Of a stretch of DNA of 64,000 nt, positions 16,742 to 26,372 are shown in pieces. Positions within the stretch are counted from its first letter, which is position 1; each line of letters opens with the position of its first letter. Below the pieces are notes generated by a model that saw nothing but the letters and a program-made list of their open reading frames with translations, was not told the DNA's origin and did no database searches. The stretch is from Maribacter sp. Its GTDB lineage: Bacteria > Bacteroidota > Bacteroidia > Flavobacteriales > Flavobacteriaceae. The stretch spans positions 1 to 64,000 of the forward strand of contig DRFI01000022.1 in assembly GCA_011050675.1 (NCBI GenBank), read 5' to 3'. The position numbers and the translations under genes are program-made.

Positions 16742-17355
16742 TTTTAAGAAATAAAAATCCAATACAAAAAGACGTTAATACCAATTGTATTCTTCTTAGG
16801 ATCACTTTAAATTCTTTATTTTTACTAATAAAGAATGGTTATTCATCTTTTTTAAATTATTTGCCGATAACATTTAAACAATAGTAAAAATAAATTTTCG
16901 CAGAACCCCTCCTGTGATGAAGCATTTTCAACAATAGGTTTGCATCCAGTCGACGTCGCAAGAAAAACTCTCAAAAAATTATAAAGCCCTGTAAATTTTA
17001 TGATTTGCCGGGTTTGGTTGTTTTAAACATATCATTTGAATTGATTTGAAATGGAAACAAATAGGCACCAGAAATTTCAATCGACAGCAATTGCTGTCGA
17101 TTGAATAAAGCTTGTAGCATTTTAAAAGGTAATGTTGTTTAGATAAAATACGCTACTTCTTTTGACAAGGCTCCTGGCATTTTTAAGCTTGTGAAGGTGG
17201 ATGGGATTAGGAAGGCTACGACTACGAGGATTGGTGAGAAAGTGCCTTCATAAGTCACATAAATATTTCTATAATATTTTCTCACTTCAAATATCATATT
17301 ACGTTTCAACCTGTTATCGACAAAAAGCAATGCTCTAACCTATTTAAACTTGCAT
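16742..17355. other. Non-coding stretch of about 610 bp
   Basis: Apart from the palindrome at 17076-17105 I see no convincing gene. A 63-codon minus frame at 17139-17330 starts with TTG and resembles nothing I recognise. The stretch sits between the decayed DUF3347 gene and the metal ATPase and may be old insertion debris. Confidence 0.45.
17076..17105. repeat. 30-bp perfect palindrome
   Basis: A perfect inverted repeat with 15-base arms and no loop; its core is ACAGCAATTGCTGT. It lacks a T-run, so it is not a classic terminator. It could extrude as a cruciform, serve as a dimer-protein operator, or be the scar of a mobile element. Confidence 0.7.
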
Positions 17356-19365
17356 TTATTTTTTATAGCCCAATAACCTTAGCGCATTGATAACTACTAT
17401 TAGCGTAGAGCCTTCATGAATAGCCACAGCTACACCAATACTAGCCCAACTCATTATCGTCGCAGGGATCAACAGCGCTACTACCCCCAAACTAACCCAT
17501 AAATTTTGCTTAATAACTGACTTCGCTTTTCTACTCAAGCCAATTGCAAACGGAAGCGTTTCTAATTTATCGGCCATTAGGGCTATATCTGCCGTTTCTA
17601 ACGCCACATCGCTACCGGCTGCACCCATTGCAATACCTACAGTGCTGTTTGCCATTGCTGGAGCGTCATTAACACCATCGCCTATCATTGCCAGTTTATT
17701 TTCTTGTCGTGCAAGATTTTTGATGGCCTCTACTTTTTCTTCTGGAAGCAGACTTCCAAGAGCTTCTGTCAATCCAATTTCCCTAGCTACGGCATCTGCC
17801 ACTTTCTGATTATCACCAGTTAGCATTATCATTTTTTTGATACCTAGTTTCTTTAATTGGGCAAGGGTTTCCTTGGCTTTTTCCCGAGGAGTATCCATTA
17901 GTCCGAGCATACCAATAAATTCCTCGCCCCTTTTTATTAGCATCGTGGTCTTTCCTTCCCCTTCAAGTCCTCTTACCTTTTCCGATACTTCGCTAGGAAC
18001 ACCTTTATCAATATTTTTAAAAAGTTCTAAATTACCTATGTAGATGGTATTTCCTTGATAATTAGCTTTTATACCCTTTCCCTGAACGGCTTCCAAATCA
18101 TCTGCATCCGGAATCTTAAGGTCTTTACCTAGTTTTTTCATCCCATCCCTTACAACAGCCTTCGCCAAAGGATGATCACTTAATTCCTCAACGGCAACGG
18201 CAATTCCCAACAGTTCTTTTTCTTCAATATCCCCAAACCTTTCAACGTCAGTAAGCTTTGGTTTTCCTTCCGTTAGGGTTCCAGTTTTATCAAAGGCTAA
18301 AGCGGTAAGTTCTCCCAAATCTTCTAATGGTCGACCACCCTTTATCAAAACTCCGCCACGTGCAGCTCTGGCCACTCCACTTAATACAGCAGAAGGTGTA
18401 GAAATTGCGAGAGCGCAAGGGCTTGCCGCTACTAGCACTGCTAAAGAACGGTAAAGACTTACACTCCAAGTTTCGTCAATAACCAAAAAAGCAAAGTTCA
18501 GTGCAATTACCAATATAATTACTGCCGGCACATAATAACGCTCAAACTTGTCAGTCAATAATTGTGTGGGCGATTTTTGATTCTGAGCCTCTTGAACCAT
18601 TGTAACTAAACGATTTAATGTAGAATCTTTTGCCGCTTTAATAACTTTTATTTCAAGGGTATTGTTACCATTGATAGTTCCTGAAAATACACGGTTCTCA
18701 GCAGGTATATCACTTTTTGAGGTGAACTCTTTTTCAGGATTTTCAATCGGTAATTTATCTACTGGAACACTTTCCCCTGTAATGGGAGACTGGTCTACAC
18801 TACTATTTCCTTTTACAATAACGCCATCGGCAGATATTTTGCTGTTGGGGCGTACCACGATAATATCGCCAACCTTTAGCTCTTCAATACCCACTTCAAC
18901 AGTATCGCCATCTTTCTTTAATAATGCGGTTTTAGGCGCGAGATCCGTCAATGCCGCAATGGACTTTTTTGCCTTTCCCATGGCATAGTTTTCCAAAGCG
19001 TGACCCAAACTAAAAAGAAATAGTAACAAAGCTCCTTCCGCCCATTCACCCAAATAAGCAGCACCGGCAGCAGCCACTAGCATCAAGAAATCAATTTCAA
19101 ATTCGCCTTTAGCAATTTTAGTAATAGCCTCTTTTAAGGTAAAATAGCCTCCAAAAATGTAAGCCAAAATATAGAGTCCGAATGGAATGCTTTCTGAAAC
19201 CTCCGTAAACTTCTCTAACAGAAAACCAGCAACTAAAGTGAATCCACTTAAAATGGCGAAATAAAGTTCGGTGTTCTTTCCAAAAATTCCGTCATGATTG
19301 TGATTGTGATCGTCAGCATCATTGTGATTATGTTGCTTACCTGTATCGGTTGTTATTTTTTTCAT
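17356..19365 (-). CDS. P1B-4-type heavy-metal translocating ATPase
   Basis: A 669-residue metal-exporting P-type ATPase. A His/Asp-rich N-terminus (HNHNDADDHNHNHDG, about 10-26) replaces an HMA domain. In order: actuator loop SPITGESVPVDK, TM metal motif SPCALAIS (SPC, not CPC), phosphorylation site DKTGTLTEGK, hinge GDGVNDAPA, and HEGSTLIVVINALRL in the last helix pair. SPC plus HEG(G/S)T defines the P1B-4 group, linked to Co(II), Zn(II), Fe(II) or Cd(II). It follows the Fur-family gene in the efflux module, with a DUF3703 pseudogene between. Confidence 0.92.
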   Translation of the reverse strand: MKKITTDTGKQHNHNDADDHNHNHDGIFGKNTELYFAILSGFTLVAGFLLEKFTEVSESIPFGLYILAYIFGGYFTLKEAITKIAKGEFEIDFLMLVAAAGAAYLGEWAEGALLLFLFSLGHALENYAMGKAKKSIAALTDLAPKTALLKKDGDTVEVGIEELKVGDIIVVRPNSKISADGVIVKGNSSVDQSPITGESVPVDKLPIENPEKEFTSKSDIPAENRVFSGTINGNNTLEIKVIKAAKDSTLNRLVTMVQEAQNQKSPTQLLTDKFERYYVPAVIILVIALNFAFLVIDETWSVSLYRSLAVLVAASPCALAISTPSAVLSGVARAARGGVLIKGGRPLEDLGELTALAFDKTGTLTEGKPKLTDVERFGDIEEKELLGIAVAVEELSDHPLAKAVVRDGMKKLGKDLKIPDADDLEAVQGKGIKANYQGNTIYIGNLELFKNIDKGVPSEVSEKVRGLEGEGKTTMLIKRGEEFIGMLGLMDTPREKAKETLAQLKKLGIKKMIMLTGDNQKVADAVAREIGLTEALGSLLPEEKVEAIKNLARQENKLAMIGDGVNDAPAMANSTVGIAMGAAGSDVALETADIALMADKLETLPFAIGLSRKAKSVIKQNLWVSLGVVALLIPATIMSWASIGVAVAIHEGSTLIVVINALRLLGYKK

Positions 19366-19384
19366 GTTTTCTTATTTTTATCTT

Positions 19385-19742
19385 AGTATTAAATAGTGCA
19401 TTAATATCCTCAGGAACAGTCATATGCTTTAATGGTGATACATTAATACCATTTATTTTTCCTAAAAGGACTTAATCAATAAATGATTTCCTGCTACCAA
19501 CAACTAACCTTACTATTTGGTCTATTAATTCATTGGTATTTTTTTTGTATAAATCCAAACTTTAAAATTAACTAATGTGAATCGGTATGTTTAATTGAAT
19601 AGGATTGCCCGATAATAAGTCTTCTTTCTAAATGATACCATGCATTTGGGTAATCCTTTTTAGCTAGAAATTCTTCTTACCTACTAATTTCTTTATAATA
19701 AGCCTATTTTAAGTGCTTTTTTATCTTAAAATTTAATCTCAT
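19385..19742 (-). pseudogene. Decayed DUF3703-family gene
   Basis: On the minus strand from the ATG at 19742 one frame reads through several stops into AWYHLERRLIIGQSYSIKHT (about 19650-19590). This matches DUF3703 proteins, which carry a W.HLER.HIIGQ...H...H block. After a TAG where relatives have Trp come LILKFGFIQKK, a frameshift, then NTNELIDQIVRLVVGSRKSF, a further stop and the tail VSPLKHMTVPEDINALFN. The length (about 119 codons) fits the family. It occupies the whole gap between the Fur-family gene and the ATPase, so this gap is not empty intergenic DNA. Confidence 0.72.
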
Positions 19743-19792
19743 AATTTTTTTTAAATTGAAATAATCCTTTAAAAGGGTCTGACCTAAGTACA

Positions 19793-20209
19793 TTATTGTC
19801 TGTTACATTTTTCGCAAATCCCTTTAACAACCATATTCACGTTCTCTGCATTAAAACCATCCGGTAAATTAATATGTGGTATTTTATGCTCAGTCATACA
19901 AACAGTTTCATAGCAATTATTACAATGGAAATGCAAGTGTAAATCGGTGTCCATCTCACAATGACAATTCTCTTCACACATTGCATACTTGGTTATTCCC
20001 GTTCCATCATCAATTTGATGCGCAATATTATTTTCAACAAAAGTTTTTAATGTGCGGTATAAGGTGGTCCTATCAGAATTATCAAAATATGCTTCAATAT
20101 TGGATAAACTAACAGCTACTTTTTTACCTATGAGAAATTGTAAAACCAACAGGCGCATAGCCGTTGGTTTTACGTAATTGTTCTCCAATATTTGTTCTAA
20201 ATTTTCCAT
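19793..20209 (-). CDS. Fur-family metal-dependent repressor
   Basis: A 138-residue Fur superfamily regulator: a winged helix in the first 80 residues (LSNIEAYFDNSDRTTLYRTL) and a dimerisation/metal domain with HLHFHCNNC near residue 95 and C-terminal GICEKCNRQ, giving the two CxxC structural zinc pairs. An extra cluster CEENCHCEMD lies around 78-87. It sits five bases after the PII-like gene, inside the efflux operon. This suggests autoregulated, metal-responsive control, most plausibly by zinc or a related divalent ion. Zur, Fur and other subfamilies cannot be separated by eye. Confidence 0.85.
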   Translation of the reverse strand: MENLEQILENNYVKPTAMRLLVLQFLIGKKVAVSLSNIEAYFDNSDRTTLYRTLKTFVENNIAHQIDDGTGITKYAMCEENCHCEMDTDLHLHFHCNNCYETVCMTEHKIPHINLPDGFNAENVNMVVKGICEKCNRQ

Positions 20210-20213
20210 CCTA

Positions 20214-20552
20214 CTATAAATTATAGCGCATTAAGGAATCTCCAGTTTTAATTTGAAAGGCATCCTCTATATCGGCTATATAAATAATGCCATCCCCAGG
20301 TTCTTCGGTTTTAGCGTAGGCTATAATTGTTTCAATTGCCGCTTGGGCTTCCTCATTTTGGCAGACCAGTTCCAACTTAACCACTGGACTATCTGTCACG
20401 TGAAAATCCAGCGACGGTCTTGCACCTTTTGACTTGAATGCGCCAGTACCTTCTGCTTGTGAAAGGGTCATACTTTCAAATCCATTATCTGATAGTGCTT
20501 CAATGATTCTTTGGATTCGGTTCGGTTTTACAAATGCTTTTATTTCCTTCAT
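20214..20552 (-). CDS. PII-like signalling protein of a metal efflux operon
   Basis: A 112-residue PII-fold protein. The C-terminal signature TEEPGDGIIYIADIEDAFQIKTGD (interrupted by one helix turn in the fold) corresponds to the PII B- and C-loop region. The T-loop segment (about 36-55) lacks the Tyr that is uridylylated in GlnB/GlnK, so it is not a classical nitrogen sensor. PII-like genes beside CusA/CzcA-type pumps are a known recurring association. Here it lies between the CzcB and Fur-family genes. A role sensing an adenyl nucleotide, anion or metal state to modulate the pump is inference. Confidence 0.82.
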   Translation of the reverse strand: MKEIKAFVKPNRIQRIIEALSDNGFESMTLSQAEGTGAFKSKGARPSLDFHVTDSPVVKLELVCQNEEAQAAIETIIAYAKTEEPGDGIIYIADIEDAFQIKTGDSLMRYNL

Positions 20553-20667
20553 AATATGAATTTTTTGAATTTTTAATCGATTTTGAACCGAGCCTGTCTT
20601 CTAATTTTCAACTAACTAATTAAGACGATAAACAAACTCGGAATCAAAACCTTTGATTGTTATTGAA

Positions 20668-21930
20668 TTAATGTCCGTGTTCCAGTTCGCCCTTGACCAT
20701 TTCCGAAGACAGGTTATAAGCTCCGTTTATCACGACTTTGGCGTCCTTTGAAACTTCGGCAGGCAGGTTGACTTCAACAAAGCCTAAATCAATGATACCA
20801 ACGGTTACGGGTATCATTTTAAATTTCATTTTGTTCGCTTCCATTTCTTCATCTTCATCCAAAATATAAATAAAGGATTGCTCGCCTTCTTTTATAATAG
20901 CAGCTTCCGGTACGGCGAAACCCTTTTTTTCGCCCTGCACTATTCGTCCTTGTACGTACATACCCGGCAATAGGTTTTTATCCTTGTTTTCAATGTCTGC
21001 CATAACTTCCAAAGCTTTTGGGTCGGTATTGAAGGTTTTACCAACAGACCGAACGGTTGCTTTAAGCAGTTCATCTGGGCGAGAGGCCGTGGAAAAATAT
21101 ATCTGTTGCCCTTGCTTGATTTGCTTTATGTCCTTCTCATATACTTTGAAGTTGACATAAATCTTTGAATTGTCGCTTATTGAGAACATTTTGGATTGTT
21201 GTGCCACGTAATCGCCAAGGCTAATCATTACTTCATCCACATAACCACTTATGGGCGTGGTAATGGGAACAGCGGGATATATCTGGCCTTCCGCCACTTT
21301 GTCCGGATTAATGCCCAACAGTCTCAATTGAGAACGCAAACCATTGACACTGGATGTGGTGGAAAGAAATTTTGACTGCGCCATCTGAAATTCCTTGCCA
21401 GAAGAAACACCTTTATCATAAAGGGTCTGCTTACGCTCAAAATCCTGTTTCAAAAAGACCAGTTCGTCATTTTTTTCCTGATACTCCTGTTGCATTGCAA
21501 TGATATCTGGGTGTTCTATATAGGCCAGTACCTGACCTTTCGTTACGTTATCTCCAGGGATGACTTTTATAGAACTCACATTTCCACCAACAAACGGACT
21601 GATATTTGCCTTATCCTGTGGGAAAAGCTCCAGCGTACCTGTTACCTTAATATTGTTTCCTAAATTGCGTTCCTCCAAAGGTTTCATTTCCAAACCGATC
21701 GTTTCGACCTGTTGCTTTGAAAATTCGACAACGCCTTCTTCCTCGCTGTGACCACCTTCTTCTCCTCCACCTTCAACGTGGCCTTCTTCGCCGTGTGCAT
21801 CTTCCCCATCTTTATTGTTTTTTGATACGCCTTCAGCTTCGTTATGTCCAAGTTCAGATTTTTGGGCATCGTTACAGCTTATAAACATAAGTGTAAATAA
21901 TACGGTACTTACTAATAGTATATTCCTCAT
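20668..21930 (-). CDS. czcB: CzcB-like RND periplasmic adaptor, His-rich
   Basis: A 420-residue lipoprotein adaptor for the CzcA-type pump. I start it at the ATG at 21930 (MRNILLVSTVLFTLMFISC, lipobox Cys19), because the longer frame adds 16 residues lacking signal character. A His/Glu/Gly-rich stretch (about 28-60) and C-terminal ELEHGH are likely metal-handling. Core: lipoyl/hairpin segments (VSSIKVIPGDNVTKGQVLAY; alpha-helical hairpin about 150-190) then barrel domains. The gap to the czcA stop is 16 bases. Zinc, cobalt, cadmium or nickel are the usual substrates of this class. Confidence 0.88.
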   Translation of the reverse strand: MRNILLVSTVLFTLMFISCNDAQKSELGHNEAEGVSKNNKDGEDAHGEEGHVEGGGEEGGHSEEEGVVEFSKQQVETIGLEMKPLEERNLGNNIKVTGTLELFPQDKANISPFVGGNVSSIKVIPGDNVTKGQVLAYIEHPDIIAMQQEYQEKNDELVFLKQDFERKQTLYDKGVSSGKEFQMAQSKFLSTTSSVNGLRSQLRLLGINPDKVAEGQIYPAVPITTPISGYVDEVMISLGDYVAQQSKMFSISDNSKIYVNFKVYEKDIKQIKQGQQIYFSTASRPDELLKATVRSVGKTFNTDPKALEVMADIENKDKNLLPGMYVQGRIVQGEKKGFAVPEAAIIKEGEQSFIYILDEDEEMEANKMKFKMIPVTVGIIDLGFVEVNLPAEVSKDAKVVINGAYNLSSEMVKGELEHGH

Positions 21931-21946
21931 TTCTCTTTTTTTAAGG

Positions 21947-24900
21947 TTATAAATTGCCCAATTGATATTGCAAATCAATGGTCTGCTGGTTATACTGATT
22001 TATATATTGTAAATGGTTTTGTTTTATCCGGATGGCGCTGTTGAGTATCGTGATATAGTTCACATAATCAATTTCACCTTCTTTAGAGGCCAGTTCTGCC
22101 GTAGCGATTTGCTGTTCTGCCAAAAGCAATGCGCCTTCCTCATAATAGGAAAGGGTTTTCTTGGTCTTTTCCAGTGATTTTAATAGTTGGGAAACCCTAC
22201 TTTCGGTCATTGCTTTTTGTTCGAGATATTGGTTCTCGGCAACCATAGCATCTGCCTTGGCAGCCTTTACCCTTGATTTCTGTGGAAAGAACCAAAGCGG
22301 TATACTAATACCGGCTTGATATGCGCTAAAGCCAGACACATCATTGTACTTCAATTTATCATAACTTATGCTGAATTTTGGTAAGAACTCGGATTTTTCA
22401 ACACCTATATTCGCTTTGCTTACTTCGGTATTTTGCATGGCATATTGAAGCAAAGGGTTATTGACTGCGGAAGCCGAATCCAAATTTGCCAAAAAATCCA
22501 TTGGTTCATAGGTCAAATTCACAGTTTCAATTTCTTGTTCAATGCCCAAATACTGCTTTAAAGCTCTTTTTGCAATTTCAATATCATCATAGGCTTGTTG
22601 TCTTAATACTTGAATCTGCTGATATTCGGAAGAAGCCGCAATAAATTCCAGCTTGCCCGTTTCCCCTGTGTCATAGCGTAATTCGGCAGCCGTCCTAAAG
22701 TTGGCATAAATACTGTCCAACTGTTCCGCAAAACGCAATTGTGCCTTGTTATAATTGATAAGGTCATACGCCTGCATCACATTACGAATCAATTGCTGCT
22801 CATTGACAGCATAGAATTTTTTGCCCAATTTAACCCGTTCTTTGTAGAACTTGTTTTTTGAAAAACCCGAAAGCAAATCAATATTGCCCTGTTGTACGCC
22901 ATAGGTACGCAATATTCCTTGTTGCACCCCTTGGTCTTCTCTACCGGTATATAAAGAGGTGCTCCCTAAATCAAAACTTGTTCCTTCCATAGCCTGTTCT
23001 CTTTCGATTAAAGCTTGACTTTCCTTTAGGGAAGGATAATTTTCCTTGGCCATAGATATGGCTTCTTCCAAAGTAATTGTTTGAGCCATCTGGCTATTCT
23101 GCGCAGTAGCGGAATTTGAGGTTAAAAAGCCTCCCAAACTCAATAATACAATAATAACCGTTGTACTTTTCTTAACGTAACTTACATATCCACCATTGTC
23201 CTTCTTTTCTTTTCGGGATTCAAGCCAATAGTATAATACGGGGAGAACCACAAGCGTTAAAAACGTCGCTGTAAGTAATCCACCAATAACCACCGTTGCC
23301 AATGGTCGCTGCACTTCTGCCCCGCCAGAGGTAGAAATAGCCATTGGGATAAAGCCCATAATGGCTGCCGTTGCCGTAAGCAAAATGGGACGTAAGCGTT
23401 CGTGCGTTGCTTCGTATATTCGTTTTTTTAAATCTGTCATTCCACTTTCTTTTAATTCGTTGAATTTGTTTATCAGTACCAGTCCGTTTAAAACCGCAAC
23501 TCCAAAGAGGACAATAAAACCAACCCCTGCCGATATACTAAAAGGCATTCCTCGTATCAATAGTGCAAAGACTCCTCCAATGGCAGCCAAAGGCACTGCC
23601 ATATAAATCATTAGGGATTGTGAGAACGAACTCAAGGCAAAATAGAGCAGTATGAATATTAGGAAAAGCGCGATAGGCACTACAATCATCAATCTGTCTG
23701 AAGCACGTTGAAGGTTTTCGAAAGAACCTCCGTAGGTTACAAAATAACCAGGTGGCAGTTTCACTTCCGTTTCCAATTTTTGCTGAATTTCCTCGACCAT
23801 CGATTTTACATCGCGCCCACGAACATTGACCCCAACCGAAATACGACGGGAGGTATTGTCCCTTGAAATCTGCATCGGCCCGGGCTTATAGCTGATATCT
23901 GCTACCTCCTTTAAAGGCACTTGCGCTCCGTTTGGCAGGTCTATATAAAGATTTTTAAGGCTATTGATGTCCTGTCTAAACTCCTTTGCCAATCGGATGA
24001 CCACATCGAACCGTTTTTCGCCCTCAAAAATCACACTCGCCTGTTCTCCAGAAAATGAAGCACTCACATAATCGTTCAGCTTGTCAACGGTTACACCGTA
24101 TTGTGCCATTTTTGCCCGGTTATACACCACCGTCATTTGTGGCAAACCGCTTGTAGCTTCCACATTGAGGTCTGCCGCTCCGGGAACGGTTCTGATGACC
24201 GCTGCGATTTCCTGTACCTTGTCTGCCAAAACGCCCAAATCTTCCCCATATAGTTTAATGGCAACATCTTCTCGGACACCCGTCAATAATTCATTAAAAC
24301 GAAGTTCTACAGGTTGGGTAAATACGAAGTTTACGCCGGGAACGACTGAAATTTTTTCTTGAATTTTTTCTATAAGTTCTTCTTTACTATCTGCGGAAAT
24401 CCATTTACTCTTATCTTTTTCAAGAATAATATAACTATCCGCAATGTCCATAGGCATCGGGTCTGTCGGTATTTCGGCCACACCAATTCTTGAAATTACC
24501 GTTTTTACTTCTGGAAATTCATTGATTAAATTTTGAAGTTTTTTTGAAGCCTCAATGGATTCTGTAAGACTGCTTCCCGGTTTTATCAACGCTTGAAACG
24601 CAATATCGCCCTCATCAAATTTTGGGATAAATTCGCCACCCATATTACTAAAAATAAATCCCGCAATCATAAGCAAGGCAACAGCGCCTATAACGACTCC
24701 AGCTCGAAAACGAAGTGCAAAATTCAGCAATGGCACATACCCTCTGTTTAAACCGGACATTATTTTATCACTGAACCTATCAATCTTGTTTTCAAATTTG
24801 GCAAACCAACTATTCTGATTTTTAGCAGGTTTTAGAAACATCGCCGAAACCATCGGAACATACGTAAGACAAAGAATAATCGCTCCTAAAACGGCAAATC

Positions 24901-26347
24901 CGAACGTAAACGCCATAGGACGGAACATTTTTCCTTCAACGCCTGTTAAGAACAAAATGGGAGTAAATACAATAAGTATAATAAGCTGTCCAAAGAATGC
25001 CGAATTCATCATCGTACTTGCCGATTCATACGCTATTTCATCCATTTCAGACTGGTCAATGGCGGTTGTGGTTTTTTTCATCCGTTGATGAATGTGAAAT
25101 ACCATTCCTTCCACAATGATTACCGCACCATCCACGATGATACCAAAATCGATCGCACCCAAGGACATTAAATTCGCCCATACTCCAAATTGTTTCATCA
25201 AAATAAATGCGAAGAGCAATGATAAAGGGATCACCGAAGCGGTAATTAATCCGCCACGGAAACTTCCCAAAAGCAAGACAAGCACAAAAATCACAATCAA
25301 TGAACCTTCAATAAGGTTTTTTTCAACGGTACTTGTGGTTCTTCCAATGAGTTCACTTCGGCTTAGAAATGTATCTATGTAAACGCCTTCAGGTAAGGAT
25401 TTCTGTATTTCTACAATGCGCTTCTCCACATTTTCGACTACGTTGCCAGGGCTTTCGCCTTTCAGCATTAAAATTTGTCCACCAACGGTTTCGTGTCCAT
25501 CTTGGGTAAACGCACCATAACGCACTTGATTACCATAGCCTACTTTTTCGGCGACATCCCGTATTAGAACAGGGCTTCCGTTTTGTGTGGTTACAACTGT
25601 ATTTTCCAAATCTTCAATACTACGTGCCAAACCTTCTCCACGGATAAAATTAGCTTGGTGGTTTTTTTCTATATATGCACCACCAGTATTGGCATTATTT
25701 ACCTTCAATGCTTCAAAAACCTGATTCATTGTAATACCGAAACTTTTTAGTTTATCAGGGTTAATGGCAACTTCATACTGCTTTACATAACCACCAAATG
25801 CATTTACCTCGACCACTCCGGGGACTAATGCCATTTGCCGTTTTACAATCCAATCTTGGATGGTGCGAAGCTCCATGGCGTCATATTTGTCTTCATAGCC
25901 CTTTTTTAATTTTAAGGTGTATTGGTAGATTTCGCCTAGCCCTGTAGTTATTGGTGCCATAAATGGCGTGCCGAAGCCTTCGGGGATTTCTCCAGCAACT
26001 TCGGTTAATTTCTCTTGTACCAATTGCCGGGGAAGATAAGTGCCTGCCTCGTCCTTAAAGACAATGGTAACCACGGACAGCCCAAAACGGGATACGGAAC
26101 GCAGCTCGATAACATCAGGAAGATTGGCCATTGCCAATTCTACGGGATAGGTAACAAATTGCTCAATATCTTCAGTACCTAAATTTGGGGCAACTGTAAT
26201 AACCTGTACTTGATTGTTGGTAATATCGGGTACAGAACCCAGATTTATGGTGGCCATAGACCAAATGCCTGTACCCACAAGAGCCACTATAAAGAGACCA
26301 ATAATAAACTTGTTATTAATGGAAAATGAAATGATTTTGTTAATCAT
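21947..26347 (-). CDS. czcA: CzcA-type RND pump fused to a TolC-like outer-membrane domain
   Basis: A 1466-residue fusion. Residues 1-1040 form a heavy-metal RND permease: FSINNKFIIGLFIVALV at the start, and TM4 motif AIDFGIIVDGAVIIVEG typical of HME-RND divalent cation pumps. After a linker comes an internal segment resembling a signal peptide (TTVIIVLLSLGGFLTSNSATAQ, split near residues 1058-1080), and then about 385 residues of TolC/OEP domain beginning MAQTITLEEAISMAKENYP. No separate outer-membrane gene exists in the operon, so the fusion supplies it. Cleavage after ATAQ would release a normal TolC protomer. Such fusions recur in Bacteroidota. Confidence 0.92.
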   Translation of the reverse strand: MINKIISFSINNKFIIGLFIVALVGTGIWSMATINLGSVPDITNNQVQVITVAPNLGTEDIEQFVTYPVELAMANLPDVIELRSVSRFGLSVVTIVFKDEAGTYLPRQLVQEKLTEVAGEIPEGFGTPFMAPITTGLGEIYQYTLKLKKGYEDKYDAMELRTIQDWIVKRQMALVPGVVEVNAFGGYVKQYEVAINPDKLKSFGITMNQVFEALKVNNANTGGAYIEKNHQANFIRGEGLARSIEDLENTVVTTQNGSPVLIRDVAEKVGYGNQVRYGAFTQDGHETVGGQILMLKGESPGNVVENVEKRIVEIQKSLPEGVYIDTFLSRSELIGRTTSTVEKNLIEGSLIVIFVLVLLLGSFRGGLITASVIPLSLLFAFILMKQFGVWANLMSLGAIDFGIIVDGAVIIVEGMVFHIHQRMKKTTTAIDQSEMDEIAYESASTMMNSAFFGQLIILIVFTPILFLTGVEGKMFRPMAFTFGFAVLGAIILCLTYVPMVSAMFLKPAKNQNSWFAKFENKIDRFSDKIMSGLNRGYVPLLNFALRFRAGVVIGAVALLMIAGFIFSNMGGEFIPKFDEGDIAFQALIKPGSSLTESIEASKKLQNLINEFPEVKTVISRIGVAEIPTDPMPMDIADSYIILEKDKSKWISADSKEELIEKIQEKISVVPGVNFVFTQPVELRFNELLTGVREDVAIKLYGEDLGVLADKVQEIAAVIRTVPGAADLNVEATSGLPQMTVVYNRAKMAQYGVTVDKLNDYVSASFSGEQASVIFEGEKRFDVVIRLAKEFRQDINSLKNLYIDLPNGAQVPLKEVADISYKPGPMQISRDNTSRRISVGVNVRGRDVKSMVEEIQQKLETEVKLPPGYFVTYGGSFENLQRASDRLMIVVPIALFLIFILLYFALSSFSQSLMIYMAVPLAAIGGVFALLIRGMPFSISAGVGFIVLFGVAVLNGLVLINKFNELKESGMTDLKKRIYEATHERLRPILLTATAAIMGFIPMAISTSGGAEVQRPLATVVIGGLLTATFLTLVVLPVLYYWLESRKEKKDNGGYVSYVKKSTTVIIVLLSLGGFLTSNSATAQNSQMAQTITLEEAISMAKENYPSLKESQALIEREQAMEGTSFDLGSTSLYTGREDQGVQQGILRTYGVQQGNIDLLSGFSKNKFYKERVKLGKKFYAVNEQQLIRNVMQAYDLINYNKAQLRFAEQLDSIYANFRTAAELRYDTGETGKLEFIAASSEYQQIQVLRQQAYDDIEIAKRALKQYLGIEQEIETVNLTYEPMDFLANLDSASAVNNPLLQYAMQNTEVSKANIGVEKSEFLPKFSISYDKLKYNDVSGFSAYQAGISIPLWFFPQKSRVKAAKADAMVAENQYLEQKAMTESRVSQLLKSLEKTKKTLSYYEEGALLLAEQQIATAELASKEGEIDYVNYITILNSAIRIKQNHLQYINQYNQQTIDLQYQLGNL

Positions 26348-26372
26348 GGAAAAAAATATTAATTCAGTTTAA

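Noticed and set aside
16801..16820. CTTTAA/CTTTAT pair on the plus strand
   Set aside because: Spacing is 9 bp and no gene follows on the plus strand.
17139..17330. 63-codon minus-strand frame
   Set aside because: Starts with TTG, has no family resemblance, and sits in degenerate DNA; the composition looks random.
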